Made by a program: the position numbers and the translations under genes. The notes below the pieces were generated by a model. That model saw only the letters and a program-made list of their open reading frames with translations. It was not told where the DNA came from and searched no databases. From Pycnopodia helianthoides (taxonomy: Eukaryota; Echinodermata; Asteroidea; Forcipulatida; Asteriidae), in assembly GCA_032158295.1 (NCBI GenBank), contig CM063262.1:7845394-7909393 (forward strand): DNA of 64,000 nucleotides, read 5' to 3'. Shown here in pieces: positions 49,972-60,968 of this stretch (position 1 is the first letter of the stretch; each line of letters opens with the position of its first letter).

Positions 49972-50344
49972 CTGAAACAAAAATCTGACAAGAAATCAAG
50001 AGGGATCATATTAAGATTAAGGGAACAAATCTATTCTTCCTAATGTTTAATAACTTGTATAATTAACATCTACACATTCAAATTCTAACAGACACTGCAT
50101 ACGTGAAGATTTTAAAACAAACTATGGAATGTCAGCTGCATTATGATAGTTTGAAGTAAACTTTTAGGAAATCTTACCTGTGTGCTTTCAAATACATGTA
50201 ACTTTCTTGGTAACTAGATACTCTTGACATGAAACTAGACCAAGCATTCAATGACCAAAAAGGAAAACTGGATAATCTAACTGATCATCAAATGCAAGAC
50301 ATGTTAATAAACCTTTCCCATGAAACATATAAATTGCACGCCAC

Positions 50345-50540
50345 ACGTGCGCACTAACAATACTGGTGGGCAAAATGAGGAAACATCATGCCTTTTTGTA
50401 TGGGGCTGTAGGTGGCGTGAGACACAGGCGTTTTTGCATCTGCCTAGTGCACAACTCTACAGCGTTTGCCAATAGTGTCTGTAAGCATCTGTGAATGTTA
50501 TTTTTGTAGCATATTTCATAGGAAAGGCTAATTGAAAGTT
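50345..50540. repeat. Dispersed repeat, copy 2 (partner 36796-37000)
   Basis: Direct-orientation match to 36796-37000 across CACTAACAATACTGGTGGGC, CATGCCTTTTTGTATGGGGC and GTGCACAACTCTACAGCG. Short minus ORF 50386-50598 falls inside and is not a gene. Confidence 0.75.
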
Positions 50541-51358
50541 TGGGTTGGAAAACAAATATAATTACAACAGCAGGACTAAAACCAGAGCACTCCAGCACTA
50601 ATTAATCTTCTATAATGAAACCAGAATCTATCAATCTACCAGGGGTCAACTTAGGAAGGGAAATAGCAAGATGACAATGACAACTGAAATTGTACAGTGA
50701 GCTTTGAAAAGTGACCTTTAGATTTACACAGCCACTCTAGTAAGTGAGCTACATGTATTTTTATTATTCAGCACAGTCCTCAGGCTATACCCTTCAAATA
50801 CCTTCTCTACAAGGAAGCATTTTGTCACATTTTATGTTTATATTCATCAAAGTCAGTTAATTTTGTAACAGTATGCTTTTTGTCCATTGCAGTGCTCACA
50901 TGAATACAGCTTTCTCTTTAATTAATGAAGACACAATCCACACCGAAGCAGCCCAGCAGCTGCTCCACGCTCTTCTTAATTCTTCTTAACTAGTTGAATA
51001 GACAGTGACACTTGGCTGATTATCTCAAACATCACATGTCTGTGCTTCACATAAGTGCCTGTTTGTAGTTTTGCTAAAATGTTCACATAAGCAAATTGTC
51101 TTTTGATTTGTGAAAGCGCCGACCTCAGAGACATGTTCTCCACACTACCTACAAACTCAATGCCGTTAAAGAAGCTTTTACAATAAAGAATAATACAACA
51201 TGTTCATCATTATTTTTTTCCAAACCCTGCCTTATGGCACACTCATCAGGTGATAAAAAGCACCTTTTCTTAACTGTATTTTCTCATCTCATAACTGTCA
51301 TAAGGCATCATAAGAAATGGAGAGGGCAAAGTTTACACAAGGCGTTCTGTTTAAGTTT
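50541..51358. other. Intergenic, nothing assigned
   Basis: Checked for missing SIDT exons on the minus strand. The one splice-like site (GTAAGATTT complement at about 50175, just left of this stretch) has the wrong phase and no similarity. Nothing else seen. Confidence 0.4.
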
Positions 51359-51500
51359 AGGGCTAGATAGCTCAGTTGATAGAGCGCCAGCATGCTACTC
51401 CGGAGGTCTTGGTTTAAATCTCGCTATAATCACTTTTTCTTTGTTCAACCCAAATTATTTAAAATTTACCCAGTCAGTTTCCCTTGTGGTTTATTACTTG
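51359..51500 (+). mobile_element. tRNA-derived SINE copy 4
   Basis: AGGGCTAGATAGCTCAGTTG, ATAGAGCGCC, then GGTTTAAATCTCGC, followed by the CAGTCAGTTTCCCTTGTGG tail. Box B is slightly decayed. Confidence 0.7.
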
Positions 51501-51529
51501 ATATTTGTAATAAAAAATGTGCATTCCCT

Positions 51530-51830
51530 AAGGTGATCCCCTGGCTGCAGCTTCCCAGGTTGTATCGTAAAATTGGGTGTGATCCCTGGCTACACAGCAG
51601 TTAAAGGTTGTATGGCTTCTGACTGGCACCCCAAACAAAGATACTGACAAAAGAGGCGCTCTATTTAAGTTTAGGGCTATATATAGCTCAGTTGGTAGAG
51701 CGCCGCCATATTAATTAGAAGGTCGTGGGTTCAAGTCCTGCTATAATCAATTTTTCTACGTTCAACCCCGATTTTTTAAAAAAATTACCCAGTCAGTTTT
51801 CCATGTGGTTTATTTCTTGATATAAACAAA
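51530..51830 (+). mobile_element. tRNA-derived SINE copy 5
   Basis: A full-length member with GTGATCCCCTGGCTGC at its head, AAAGATACTGAC, then the tRNA-like TATATAGCTCAGTTGG, TAGAGCGCC, GGTCGTGGGTTCAAGTCC and the tail CAGTCAGTTTTCC ATGTGG. It lies directly downstream of copy 4, making a tandem of two insertions. Confidence 0.75.
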
Positions 51831-52019
51831 TCCCGACTTATAATCGTCAGAAAGTCTTTAAGAATATTTCTGGCTTAGTTTGTAAGCATTGATTTGATAC
51901 TATACATGGGCTATGGGTTGTTTTGTTACTAATACATACTGGGGTCGTTTGCTTGTGTAGTTCATGTGATATGAGTCATATCCTGTTTCAGGATACATGT
52001 CCCTAGATACAAACGTCTT

Positions 52020-52045
52020 GCCTGCCTGCCTGCCTGCCTGCCTGC
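52020..52045. repeat. (CCTG)n microsatellite
   Basis: About six perfect CCTG units, upstream of the EGF/FN3 gene. Likely length-polymorphic. Confidence 0.9.
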
Positions 52046-52267
52046 ACTTTGTTTAATGCTTTATATTCCAGATTCTCTCAGTTTACTTACACAGATATTT
52101 GCTTTTAAGTCCACCTTTTTTGCAACATGACAATCAAACTACCTAGTATCTCTGCATTTTACTGAAAACTGAAACCTATTCAGAACAAACGAAATCTCAC
52201 TCACAAGTCACCGATTAAAACTTCCCCTAGAAAATGGACTATCCCTAATCAAGTAACTTCCTTGCAG

Positions 52268-52351
52268 GCCAGGATAGCTGTGTCACATGCCATTCATCCT
52301 CTTCTTGTACCACCTGTAGACCGAGTCAATGTACCAAGCAACTTTTAAACC
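52268..52351 (+). CDS. Candidate upstream exon of the EGF/FN3 gene (or 5' UTR exon)
   Basis: 84 nt from an acceptor (TTCCTTGCAG) to a consensus donor (GTAAGTTAA). One frame is open and cysteine-rich: QDSCVTCHSSSSCTTC then RPSQCTKQLLN. Its phase fits the AG at 52413-52414 just before the ATG at 52417, across a 63-nt gap. That would be an unusually short intron, and the ATG at 52417 already starts a good signal peptide, so an untranslated exon or a chance match is at least as likely. Confidence 0.25.
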
Positions 52352-52416
52352 GTAAGTTAATACATCAATAAAAATCACCTTTCTGGTAATTTTATCTATG
52401 TATAATTACCGCAGCC

Positions 52417-53106
52417 ATGGGATCAGATGCACTGGTTAGTATGCTGTGTATTATGATTTTTCATGGTTCACTTGGTCAACAATATGGACTTCAAAATGAG
52501 CAAGCAGCGGGAGGAGTTGTGCTGAATCCTTTTAAACCACGTCGTCGACCTATCAAACCTATACCACCAGGTGTGCCTGTGGATCCTAGTATACAGCCTG
52601 GACCAGTGGATGTACCTATAGGTGGTGGATCACCAACTGGTGATTTTCAACCAAATCAACCTGGTAGACAACCACCCCCTCCCACTACAACAACCCTGCA
52701 AGCAACAACCACACCTACAACCATTACTTTGCATCATATATCACCACGTCAACCCCCTACTTCAACCATAGCATCCAGCATTCCTAAGACTACTATTGCT
52801 AGTTATCCAAGGAGCTGTTATCCAAATCCATGCAAGAACAAAGGAGTTTGCCTTCTCAATCGTTTCAACCAGCCACACTGTACATGTAGGCAACTCTACC
52901 TTGGTAACTTCTGTGAAGTGGTTGTTTCACCACCAAAGAATATATCTATAGTACAGTTAACATCAGAATCTGTCCAAGTTAAATGGAAGACACCCCCTCG
53001 AGCAGTGGAAATAGCAGGCTTTGTAGTTCAATACAATAAATTTGGAGAGGCAAATACTGCATTTAGTCAAATTATTCACCCATCTTTGACACAATACACT
53101 CTCAGG
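52417..53106 (+). CDS. EGF/FN3 gene, exon with signal peptide, EGF and first half of FN3
   Basis: 230 codons ending at the donor GTAAGTAAC. The hydrophobic N-terminus LVSMLCIMIFHGSLG is followed by mucin-like PTTTTLQATTTPTT, suitable for O-glycosylation. The EGF segment is SCYPNPCKNKGVC through NFCE. The FN3 part has VQVKW and FVVQY strands. There is no termination before the donor, and the frame runs only 18 codons into the intron. Confidence 0.85.
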
Positions 53107-55403
53107 GTAAGTAACAGGATAATCACACTCATTGTTTTTTTTAGTGTTTCATGTCAGATATGACATTAATGTTGTAATGTTGATCACCACATCTCCTATC
53201 TCAATTTGATAAGTTAAACGTCCTCTATATCATCAGTGTTATTGTTACATGTGACAAGTTAAACATTAAATTTATGTAGTTTTGATGTTCTTGTAATATT
53301 CAACATATGAAACTCACTTCTTTTATTAATTTCTCAGGTAAAAACACCTTCAAATAACACTAAAAAACCATAAATATTTCATATTAGACAAGAGATTTAA
53401 AGGGAAAAAACCCTGCCAAAACCACACATTTATATGTAAAAATAAAACAGTGTAATTTAATTGCTAATAACATACCTAAAAGCAGGACAGTGGCACAATT
53501 AAAGGATTAGTGAACTAACTAAAGTGAACTAATACTACTAAGTTGTTTTCCCCAAGTGCCTCGCAAGTACTCAATTTTGTAGTGATTTTTCCAGTCCTGT
53601 TGCAACATGTTTCATGTCGATCTTTTTGAGATAGGTGACGTATCATACATTACTACTTCCGGTCGGTATTCCAAAAACATTTCCATGACTACCCACGATA
53701 TATTTTCCTGAACGTTTTGGAGCCTTTGGAGTAAATGTTTTGATTTAAAAGTATCATTGCCACAATGAAACGACAACAAAGGCTTTCATAATAAGCACTG
53801 GAGTTTGATGCTATCTTGTGAGAAAATATGAGTAGGCACTCACCGTAACTCACAGATCCTGGCCCGTAAGCAAAGGCCGATAGTTTGCCATGGTATGCAA
53901 AAATCTCGAATACTCAGCCTTGCCTTCCATTATTAATAATACTAACAATATTGACTCTTATATAGCGCAATTCAAAAGAATGATTATTGCACTTCAAACA
54001 TTATATCCCCTGGTCACTGGGCCATTCATCTCAGCTCCCTGGGGAATATATAGCCTGTGCTGCCAAGTATGTAGAGCACTAACCTAAATAAATCAAAAGA
54101 ACCATCTCTGCCCTCACAGGTACCCATTTACCCCTTGAATGCTACATTTGTACAACAGAACAAAGGCCTGGAATCAGGGATTACACAATAACCCCGATAA
54201 TAAAAGGATATTCTGAGCATGATTGCCAGTGCCTCTTTCCCTGTTTGTACGGGTGAAAAGTATGACACTGTGCAAGAATACAAGCGATCTGAATTAATTA
54301 TTTAAATGAAAGTGGCAGCCAGGTCTGTGTCATGATGTCATTGATGATACTGATTTGCATGGCTTGTATATCAAGTAACAATAGAAACATTTGACAGCAA
54401 ACCCCCCTTCTTAATGGCACCCTTTCAACAAATTCAGAAACATATAAAGACTGATCAGTTACTAATGGACTGAGTGTACATGGATGGAGTGGGAATGCTT
54501 CCTGTGGTAGGAAAGGGCTTGGTATGCCTGAATGTACACCTCTAATGCCCTTACTACAGATCTATGGTGTCTAATAGATCACGGCCATTCAGATTAATCT
54601 TTCTTATCATATTTATAAATGTTGTCTTGATTTTAGGATCTTCAGCCTGGGAAACAATACACCGTCTGTATAAGCATTGTGTTCCAAAATGTGTCTAATA
54701 AGAAGGCTGTACTACGAGACCAATGCAGAGAGGTTCAAACAAAATCGCTTTTGTTGAGTGAAAAAGGAATATCTGTACCTGCTATGGGCACCATTGTTGG
54801 ATCTATCATCTTACTTCTCCTCACCATCATGATCATTGCACTGGTTTGTCAACGGAGATGTATGAAGAAAAAAGCCATCCCTCTTCGTCCATTAGGACCT
54901 ATGGCATCAGCAAGGAATATACTCTCATTAGAAGGCAGGCAAGAATGCTTAATCCATCCAGGAATGCTAATGCTGCTACCAGTGATGAATATGATACTGC
55001 TAAAATACACATCCCACACACCAGTCAACCACTCATCACACCATTCAAACATAGTACCAATCCATTCCTGAGTCCACCACCAATTCATGCATGTGCCAAT
55101 AATGCTAATGAGCCTCACTATAGTAACATATTTCGTGACCCACATGTCTTTATGATGACACATCAACCATGTGTTACCTCTTCTGCTCCACCTGATGTGA
55201 CAGAGACAAAAAACCCAATGTTATCTTCTGACGTATTCCACTATAGTAGAAGACTACAGCGTGTTACCAGTGTGCCACCAGCTAACATCAGGGAATTACC
55301 AGTTACTATCAGTAACCATGTCATGCGTACAGCCAATGCACGTGATATGGATGCTAGCAGTGAATTTGACTTGCACAGGACATATTTCTTCCCTAAGTTT
55401 TAA
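52417..55403 (+). CDS. EGF-like/FN3 single-pass membrane protein, two exons, apparent frameshift in tail
   Basis: Exons 52417-53106 and 54637-55403 join in phase 0 within an FN3 domain. The start context GCAGCCATGG is strong. Order: signal peptide (about 1-20), proline-rich segment with PRRRPIKPIPPG (41-90), threonine-rich stalk (94-127), an EGF-like domain with six cysteines (C134, C139, C145, C155, C157, C166), an FN3 domain (about 172-265; W190, LQPGKQYTV), a transmembrane helix (about 277-300) and RRCMKKK as stop-transfer. The tail is open in another frame to 55403; one base missing from the A6 run at 54868-54873 explains this and would give about 485 residues instead of 374. A cell-surface adhesion or receptor-like role is inferred from architecture only. 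I cannot name an orthologue. Confidence 0.85.
53925..54060 (-). mobile_element. L2/SINE-type 3' end fragment in intron
   Basis: On the minus strand, GCGCTATATAAG followed by a TTATTAAT-rich tail, as at 41338 and 45240. It lies in the intron of the EGF/FN3 gene, opposite to the gene. Confidence 0.5.
54637..55403 (+). CDS. EGF/FN3 gene, exon with FN3 end, transmembrane helix and tail
   Basis: The acceptor is TCTTGATTTTAG. It opens with DLQPGKQYTVCISIVF, the conserved L.PG..Y.V strand of FN3, then the helix AMGTIVGSIILLLLTIMI. Beyond the A6 run at 54868 the better frame (54846-55403) encodes IRTYGISKEYTLIRRQ, NANAATSDEYDTAKIH and a C-terminal FFPKF. The original frame stops at 55071 with a less natural sequence. 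The tail has several Tyr and Ser residues that could be phosphorylated, but no defined motif. Confidence 0.8.
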
Positions 55404-56614
55404 GAGTATCTGAAGAAGCAGGCGTCAGATATATAATAACCAAGATTAAAACATCAATGCTAACTTCATGAGAGGAAAGACTGCCAAGGCTAGATTTCAA
55501 ATGCCAGCTGATTACTTGCATTATATACCATGGCATCTTGCATGGTTCATTATGTAATCTTCACAAGTGTTCCAATCTGCCTTAATGTAGTACACATCAC
55601 TGTATACCTGTAATATCACAGAGCGGTAATGAGCCCTCTTGGATAGTAGTGTATATCATGTATATTAAAGCATCAAAACAATTAAAGACACTTGAATAAT
55701 GAGAAAGCATCATATAAATAGATAAAGAACTGCTTATTGTAGTGCATTTTGATTGTTTGATAATTGTGTTTACTCTGTTGACCATCTAAATTTTGTAAAA
55801 ATAATTGTAAAAAAGAAAGAAAAGAGATAAAAACAGGGTCCAACCTGGAGGTTCTCATAAAGTTATTGGCAGCACAAGTAAATAGTTTACAGATAAGATC
55901 AATGTAAATGTATTAATACCAGGATACTTTTGAGCCAGCATAGACCCTATTTCATAAAGAGATCTTACCAAACTGTAAATGCAAAATATGCAGACTTGTA
56001 CTTGCCTCTCTGCATTGTCAGTGGCTAAATGAAGAATCATTATGCTAACCGGATGATTAGTTGTGAAAGATTTACATAGTCTTCAACAATTATGTTCCAG
56101 AAGTTTAAAATATAAGCTCGTCACTGGCTGATGAGACAAAAACTATTTATTTTTTATAACTTTCCCTGGTCCATAAATCAATTATAGCTTTACCATACAA
56201 TTACCCAACTTTGACGTAAAAAATTAGTCAGAAAGACGGAAGCCTTAACAGGGCTTTCTCGCAAACCCTGTTCAAAGTTGTCTTTGAATGCTGTTTAAAT
56301 TTTGTTTTGTTTTGTTTTTTGAAAACATTGTTAAAGGGATGTTCAATCCAAGCAACCGATGGGCTCTAATATATATGAACACCATGTAGAATATAGGCAT
56401 GCAACTGCAGTTTGTCGGGAATAGAGAAAAATTACAGTCTTTCAATTTTCAATGGAACAGCCAAGAAACCCAAAACTGATCAGCAGAAATGTTGCACGCC
56501 ATAGGATATGTGGCTTTTATATTGTGAGAAAAAATTTTTTTTAGTTCTCAGAAAACGGTGGCTTATTTTCTATGTATCAGCTAGTGTGTTTTAAACAGGG
56601 TTAATGAATCCCAT
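55404..56614. other. 3' flank of the EGF/FN3 gene
   Basis: Probably holds the 3' untranslated region. ATTAAA hexamers at 55664-55669 and 55681-55686 on the plus strand are plausible variant poly(A) signals. No other gene supported. Confidence 0.4.
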
Positions 56615-56823
56615 TTATGTCAGCTTGAGAATCTTGCTGTGGGTGTGAATGTTGGTGGGAACATCAAACACAATAAAACAGCTGCCAACAGACATACTGT
56701 CAGCTACTGTGCTCAGGAAAACCATCCACCAATTAGAACCATCAGTTAGTTTGGTTGAGAGCAGTTTGCCTAAGTCTTCACTTATAGACCATATAAAAGT
56801 GTGATTAAGGTTCTCAGACATGT
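56615..56823 (-). CDS. Possible terminal coding exon, unknown protein
   Basis: On the minus strand, an acceptor (CATGCATTAG) leads into a frame open for 69 codons to a TAA at 56615. The sequence is protein-like: ENLNHTFIWSISEDLGKLL, NWWMVFLSTVADSMSVGSC, FIVFDVPTNIHTHSKI. I recognise no family. No canonical AATAAA follows soon after the stop. The upstream exons would lie above 56823. It does not match the SIDT luminal domain as far as I can tell. Confidence 0.3.
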
Positions 56824-58099
56824 CTAATGCATGTCCAAGGTCAGTGTTCTCACCGGGATTTCAGCTCATTTTAATCAAACATTCAGGGCCAGCCCCACCT
56901 TAGTATGCCTGGGGAGAGCACTTTTCATGGTATTCACAGGTTTATTTAAGACAGCTATTTTTTTAAACAACAAACTGTAACAGCATATATACACAATTAA
57001 TGCATGAACATATTGGAATGTAAGACTTCTAGTAGAATCATGACAATTTTACCTTGGGTGTTTCATATCATCTAAAATCAGAAAGTTGCTTAATGTACTC
57101 TTAGTTTGAAGCATGGCACATTTATGATAATCTTTCCCCCAGTGTGTCTACAATGGAATAGGTCGACAAGTCACTATCCAGACCAATCTCTGGGTAAAAA
57201 AGTCTCCGTAAATTCCTTCATATCATCATTTCATATAAACACAGCATTTTGTTCACTTAATTATTTATAAATGTAACTTGTTATGTATAAATAAATACAT
57301 CTTACTCTATTATTAGAATGCATCACAAAATATCTCTGTGGTCACTGGTTTTCTTTTCCGCCAAATATTAATTTAACTTTCATTTACGCTTATCACTAAT
57401 ACTTGCACAGTAGTCTGAGCCACTTCAGCTTTGCCACATCTGTATCTAGGTTTTTCCCCCATCAAATCACTGTACTGCCTTTAAAAAACAAAAATCAAAT
57501 AAATATGATAACAAAAAGGTAATGCCAAGTGAACACTTACTGTTACTCAAGTAACCTTTTACACAAGTGAGTCATACTGCAACTAAAATAGTGAAGTAGG
57601 ACGTACATACAACAATTATCTGACTGTATATTTTTAAATGTTTATTCCATTTGTAATAATTTACAAATGGTTTTACAAATATTGAATTGAAACTTCCCTT
57701 AAGTGTATGTACTAAATAGCATGTAGATGTTGTTTGAATTGAGTGAATGTAGGATGGAATGAACAGTTCCCCTTGTGGTGTTGTTCAGATGTAGAACCTT
57801 GCAGAGTTGTCTGTGTTAGTTCTAAGGATGATTCAGTAACACTGTAAATAGAATGAGGTACCTGGGCCTACATGACTCACACTCATACGTCCTGTAACAA
57901 ACCCTTTAATGCAAACAGTAAACACAAAGTCGATTTTAAAATTATAGTCAAACCTTTTGACTAAAATGCTTCAATTTTGAAGAAAAACTAAATTACATAG
58001 AGCACTAACTTGTGTATATTAATTTTGGTTTTTACCCATACACCGATGTGTGTTAGCACTGTATACTCAGTGCTTTCCCGAGTCCTGTGAAAAAATATC
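56824..58099. other. Intergenic, nothing assigned
   Basis: AT-rich sequence with no supported exon. Searched on the minus strand for upstream SIDT exons without success. Confidence 0.4.
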
Positions 58100-58104
58100 A
58101 CAGG

Positions 58105-58182
58105 CATGTTACTCGGGTGGGATTCGAACCCACGACCCTTGCAATTCTAGAGCAGTGTCTTACCAACTAGACTACCGAGATT
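58105..58182 (-). mobile_element. tRNA-like SINE head or tRNA pseudogene
   Basis: On the minus strand: ATCTCGGTAGTCTAGTTGG with TAAGACACTGC resembles an acceptor and D arm, and GTGGGTTCGAATCCCAC is a perfect T arm, followed by CCGAG pairing with CTCGG. The anticodon stem pairs poorly and two acceptor pairs are mismatched, so it is unlikely to be a working tRNA. Pol III boxes A and B look intact. Confidence 0.55.
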
Positions 58183-58349
58183 GCCCGGTAGCTAGAGGTA
58201 GTTCGAATCCTATGTTTTGGCAGTGGGTACCGCAACGATATAGATGTTATATATATCGTTGCGGTACCCGCTGCCAAAACATAGGATTCGAACTACCTCT
58301 AGCTACCGGGCAATCTCGGTAGTCTAGTTGGTAAGACACTGCTCTAGAA
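58145..58349. repeat. Near-perfect palindrome with 97-bp arms
   Basis: 58145-58241 is the reverse complement of 58253-58349 with one apparent mismatch, around an 11-bp spacer within ATAGATGTTATATAT. The arms include CTAGAGCAGTGTCTTACC, GATTGCCCGGTAGCTAGAGG and CCTATGTTTTGGCAG. The left arm overlaps the tRNA-like unit at 58105-58182, so the palindrome arose by inverted duplication of one part of such an element. Confidence 0.9.
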
Positions 58350-58359
58350 CTGATGACGT

Positions 58360-60080
58360 CATCAATCTAAAACTTCACACATATGTTGTCTGCATAAAGG
58401 TTATTATGTATACTAATTTTGAAACAATTATCCTAAACTTCGCCACAGACATCTAGTAAAAGTGTATTTTTTAACTGTTTTTAACCTGCCGCTAGAGGGC
58501 GCTCTTAACTTTTATGACGTCACTTGTCTTATTTTTTAAAACCAGACCCTTGCTTGACTATAACACCGTTAAAAAAAACTTCAAAAAATGTGCCAGTTTT
58601 AAATTACAAGGCATTTCCGGTTTTGACCGGAAGTAGAGGTCAAGTCATGTCACGCATACATACAAAAAATGAAGACCTATATTACCTCTATATATTTCTG
58701 CAAAAAGCAACCGACGGTCTCCTCATCTTGATTTGATATGGATTTTCAATGATTAAAATTTTTAATGATTAAAAACATTGTAACTTGACACCTGATGACG
58801 TCATCATGACGACATTGCAACGGTTTCATTTACTAATGAACATCTAGCCATGTGTGAAGTTACAAGTTTATGTAAGCTTGGGAAGTGTGTCTTTGTTACC
58901 GGACAATCGCGGGGGAGAAGAAGCCTGGCATTTGATTGTTAGCGAGGTTTGCATGGACGGCTGTTTTAGAGACTAACAGAGCTATTGCCAAAATCAGGTT
59001 GCGTGAACCTTGAACAGAGACTAGAGTACAAGCATGTTTGGACGTTGATCCTTGTGGTCAATAGAGGAAAGCCGCTCACAATGCAACCGGTACAGATCAC
59101 GCGCTGTGTGTGTTTTCAGTGCTGTTATTTTCCCGCGGTTTAACAGCGGGTCAATGCATACCCGATTTCAACCGGAAGTGAAGGTCAAATAGGTAACATC
59201 TCTGTGGCAAAGTTTGAGACCGCTTATGGACCTACAACATGGTGTAACATTTGTGAGTAGTGTATGTGTAAAAAGTATGAAATTTAAAATTTTTAACTTC
59301 CAGTTTGAACAGGAAGTCAAGGTCAAATGGTGTAACACTTTGTATAGTAATTGCTACAATTTTCAAGACCTCTCCGATGACGTATAGATTGAATTAATAG
59401 CTAAAGTACTTCTCGAGTTATGAATTTTTGTAGTATTAAAGTTTGATTTACTGTATTTTGACACATGATGAGGTCATCATGACGTCACAACTACCTGAGA
59501 GATGTTGTATTACGGTCCTAACATGGTGTTAATTTGAAGTTGATCTGATATACAGAAGTTAATGTTTTTACAAGGAAAGTGTTTTTGTAAAGAATTACAC
59601 AGAGGCAAACTTTGACCTTCCGGTACGACCGGAAGTAAAGGTCAAGTGAATTTAACGTTAACTTGTTAAATGTTGCACATGTCTTGATCTATCATATGTC
59701 CAAATATGAAAACTGTAGCTATTTTATTCAGAAACATACATGTATTGGCATGAGGTCACTTTTTTTACTTAAATGGCTTGTAACTCGACACCTGGTGATG
59801 TCATAATGACGTCATTGCAACGGTTTTGACTCCTAGTAAATATCTAACTATGTGTAAAGTTAGAAGGTTGTGTGAGCGTGGGAAGTGTGCTTTTGTTAGC
59901 GGACAATCGCGAGAGATAAGAAGAAGAAGAAGAGAAGAAGAAGTATTAAAAAAAATTAATAAAAAAAAACGGAACGAAAAAGAGAGGTGTTCTGGGCCGA
60001 GTGCCTGAACACCTAAATAATTTTTAAAAACGGAACAAAAACAAGAGGTGTTCCGGGCGGAGTGCCCGAACACCTAACAA
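58360..60080. repeat. Repeat block rich in TGACGTCA and ACCGGAAGT/AGGTCA motifs
   Basis: Two related units (58785-58930 and 59775-60080) share the TGACGTCATCATGACG head and GACAATCGCG-AGAAGAAG tail also seen at 47979-48240. Between and before them GACCGGAAGT followed by AGAGGTCAAG, or variants, occurs at about 58627, 59170, 59312 and 59630, and TGACGTCA-like palindromes at about 58350, 58514, 58793, 59478 and 59807. The block ends with two copies of CAAAAAGAGAGGTGTTCT or CAAAAACAAGAGGTGTTCC. No frame is open for long. It is a multi-copy repeat whose type I cannot name. Confidence 0.6.
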
Positions 60081-60101
60081 ATCTTACATTATTTTGTATA
60101 C

Positions 60102-60840
60102 GGACCAGCATTGGTGACACATAGCAATTTCCGCGGATAACTGTTTTTCCGAGCATGGTCAGACACGTTAAGTCTTTCGTCAAGGTGTTTGTAACTAGTT
60201 TTGTATGCTATCACTAATATTCAATAATGGGCGTTTACTCGACTCTCGTGCTATCTCATTTTACTGCTTGTGTATTGCACGGATTGTGCATTGTGTACAC
60301 CATGATCACAATTTGGTCTGCATCTCAAGGCACCTTCGAGGGAATTTTTGTACAGTTATCCAAACTGTAAAAGAAGAAATGTATACATGTGTCCGGACAA
60401 TCGATCGGGTAACCGTGTAACCGGAGCAGGCTAAGCACAGTGTAGTGCATTGTCGTGTGTATGTACTGTACATGTTCATTAGGGTTGTACATGTAATTGA
60501 CGTGTACAGTAGATCGATGTACTAAAATCAAGCCAAGCTGCAGAATCGCTTGCCTCTAAAAGAAATGAAATCCCCAAATCACAAATCCGTTCAAAATTGG
60601 TTTGCTGATTATGTGCCTGCTGGATCATCCCTTAGAGAGTCACATTCACGGCTGTGTTGATTGTAAATTGTGAAGTTTGGGCATGTACTGGCGTTAGCTC
60701 CGTACATACATATATAATGCAAATCCAATTCAACTAGCAACAGATGATGTCACGAGTCCTTTGTCACATGGTTTGTATGACCTTGCGTTTTTCAGACATC
60801 ATTACCCTGATCTATTGTGAGGTGAGGGACCAGTAAAAAA
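60102..60840. repeat. Long-range inverted repeat, copy 2
   Basis: Reverse-complement partner of 30425-31044, with matches such as AAATCCCCAAATCACAAATC, TGATTATGTGCCTG, CTGGATCATCC, TAATTGACGTGTA and GTTAAGTCTTTCGTCAAGG. Indels make this copy about 120 bp longer. It directly follows the repeat block ending at 60080. Confidence 0.85.
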
Positions 60841-60968
60841 ACAAGTTATTTCTTTGGGAATCCATCTGTTTGAAAAAATATTAAAACAAAATATTTCAGA
60901 GCATCTTAGAGCCGCTCTTTAAAATCATTTTTCCCCCTGTTTTCCCTTTGTCAAAGATACAATTTCGA

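Noticed and set aside
50160..50235. GTAAGATTT donor with upstream open frame, tested as the SIDT exon before 49971
   Set aside because: The phase needed (one leftover base) gives a stop, and other frames lack similarity to the expected membrane helix.
58105..58182. Functional tRNA gene
   Set aside because: Anticodon stem and terminal acceptor pairs are mismatched, and half of the unit is duplicated in a palindrome; a SINE head or pseudogene fits better.
58050..58322. 90-residue plus ORF with SGGIRTHDPCNSRAVSYQL
   Set aside because: This is a well-known kind of spurious translation of a tRNA-like element; the DNA underneath is the tRNA-like unit and palindrome.
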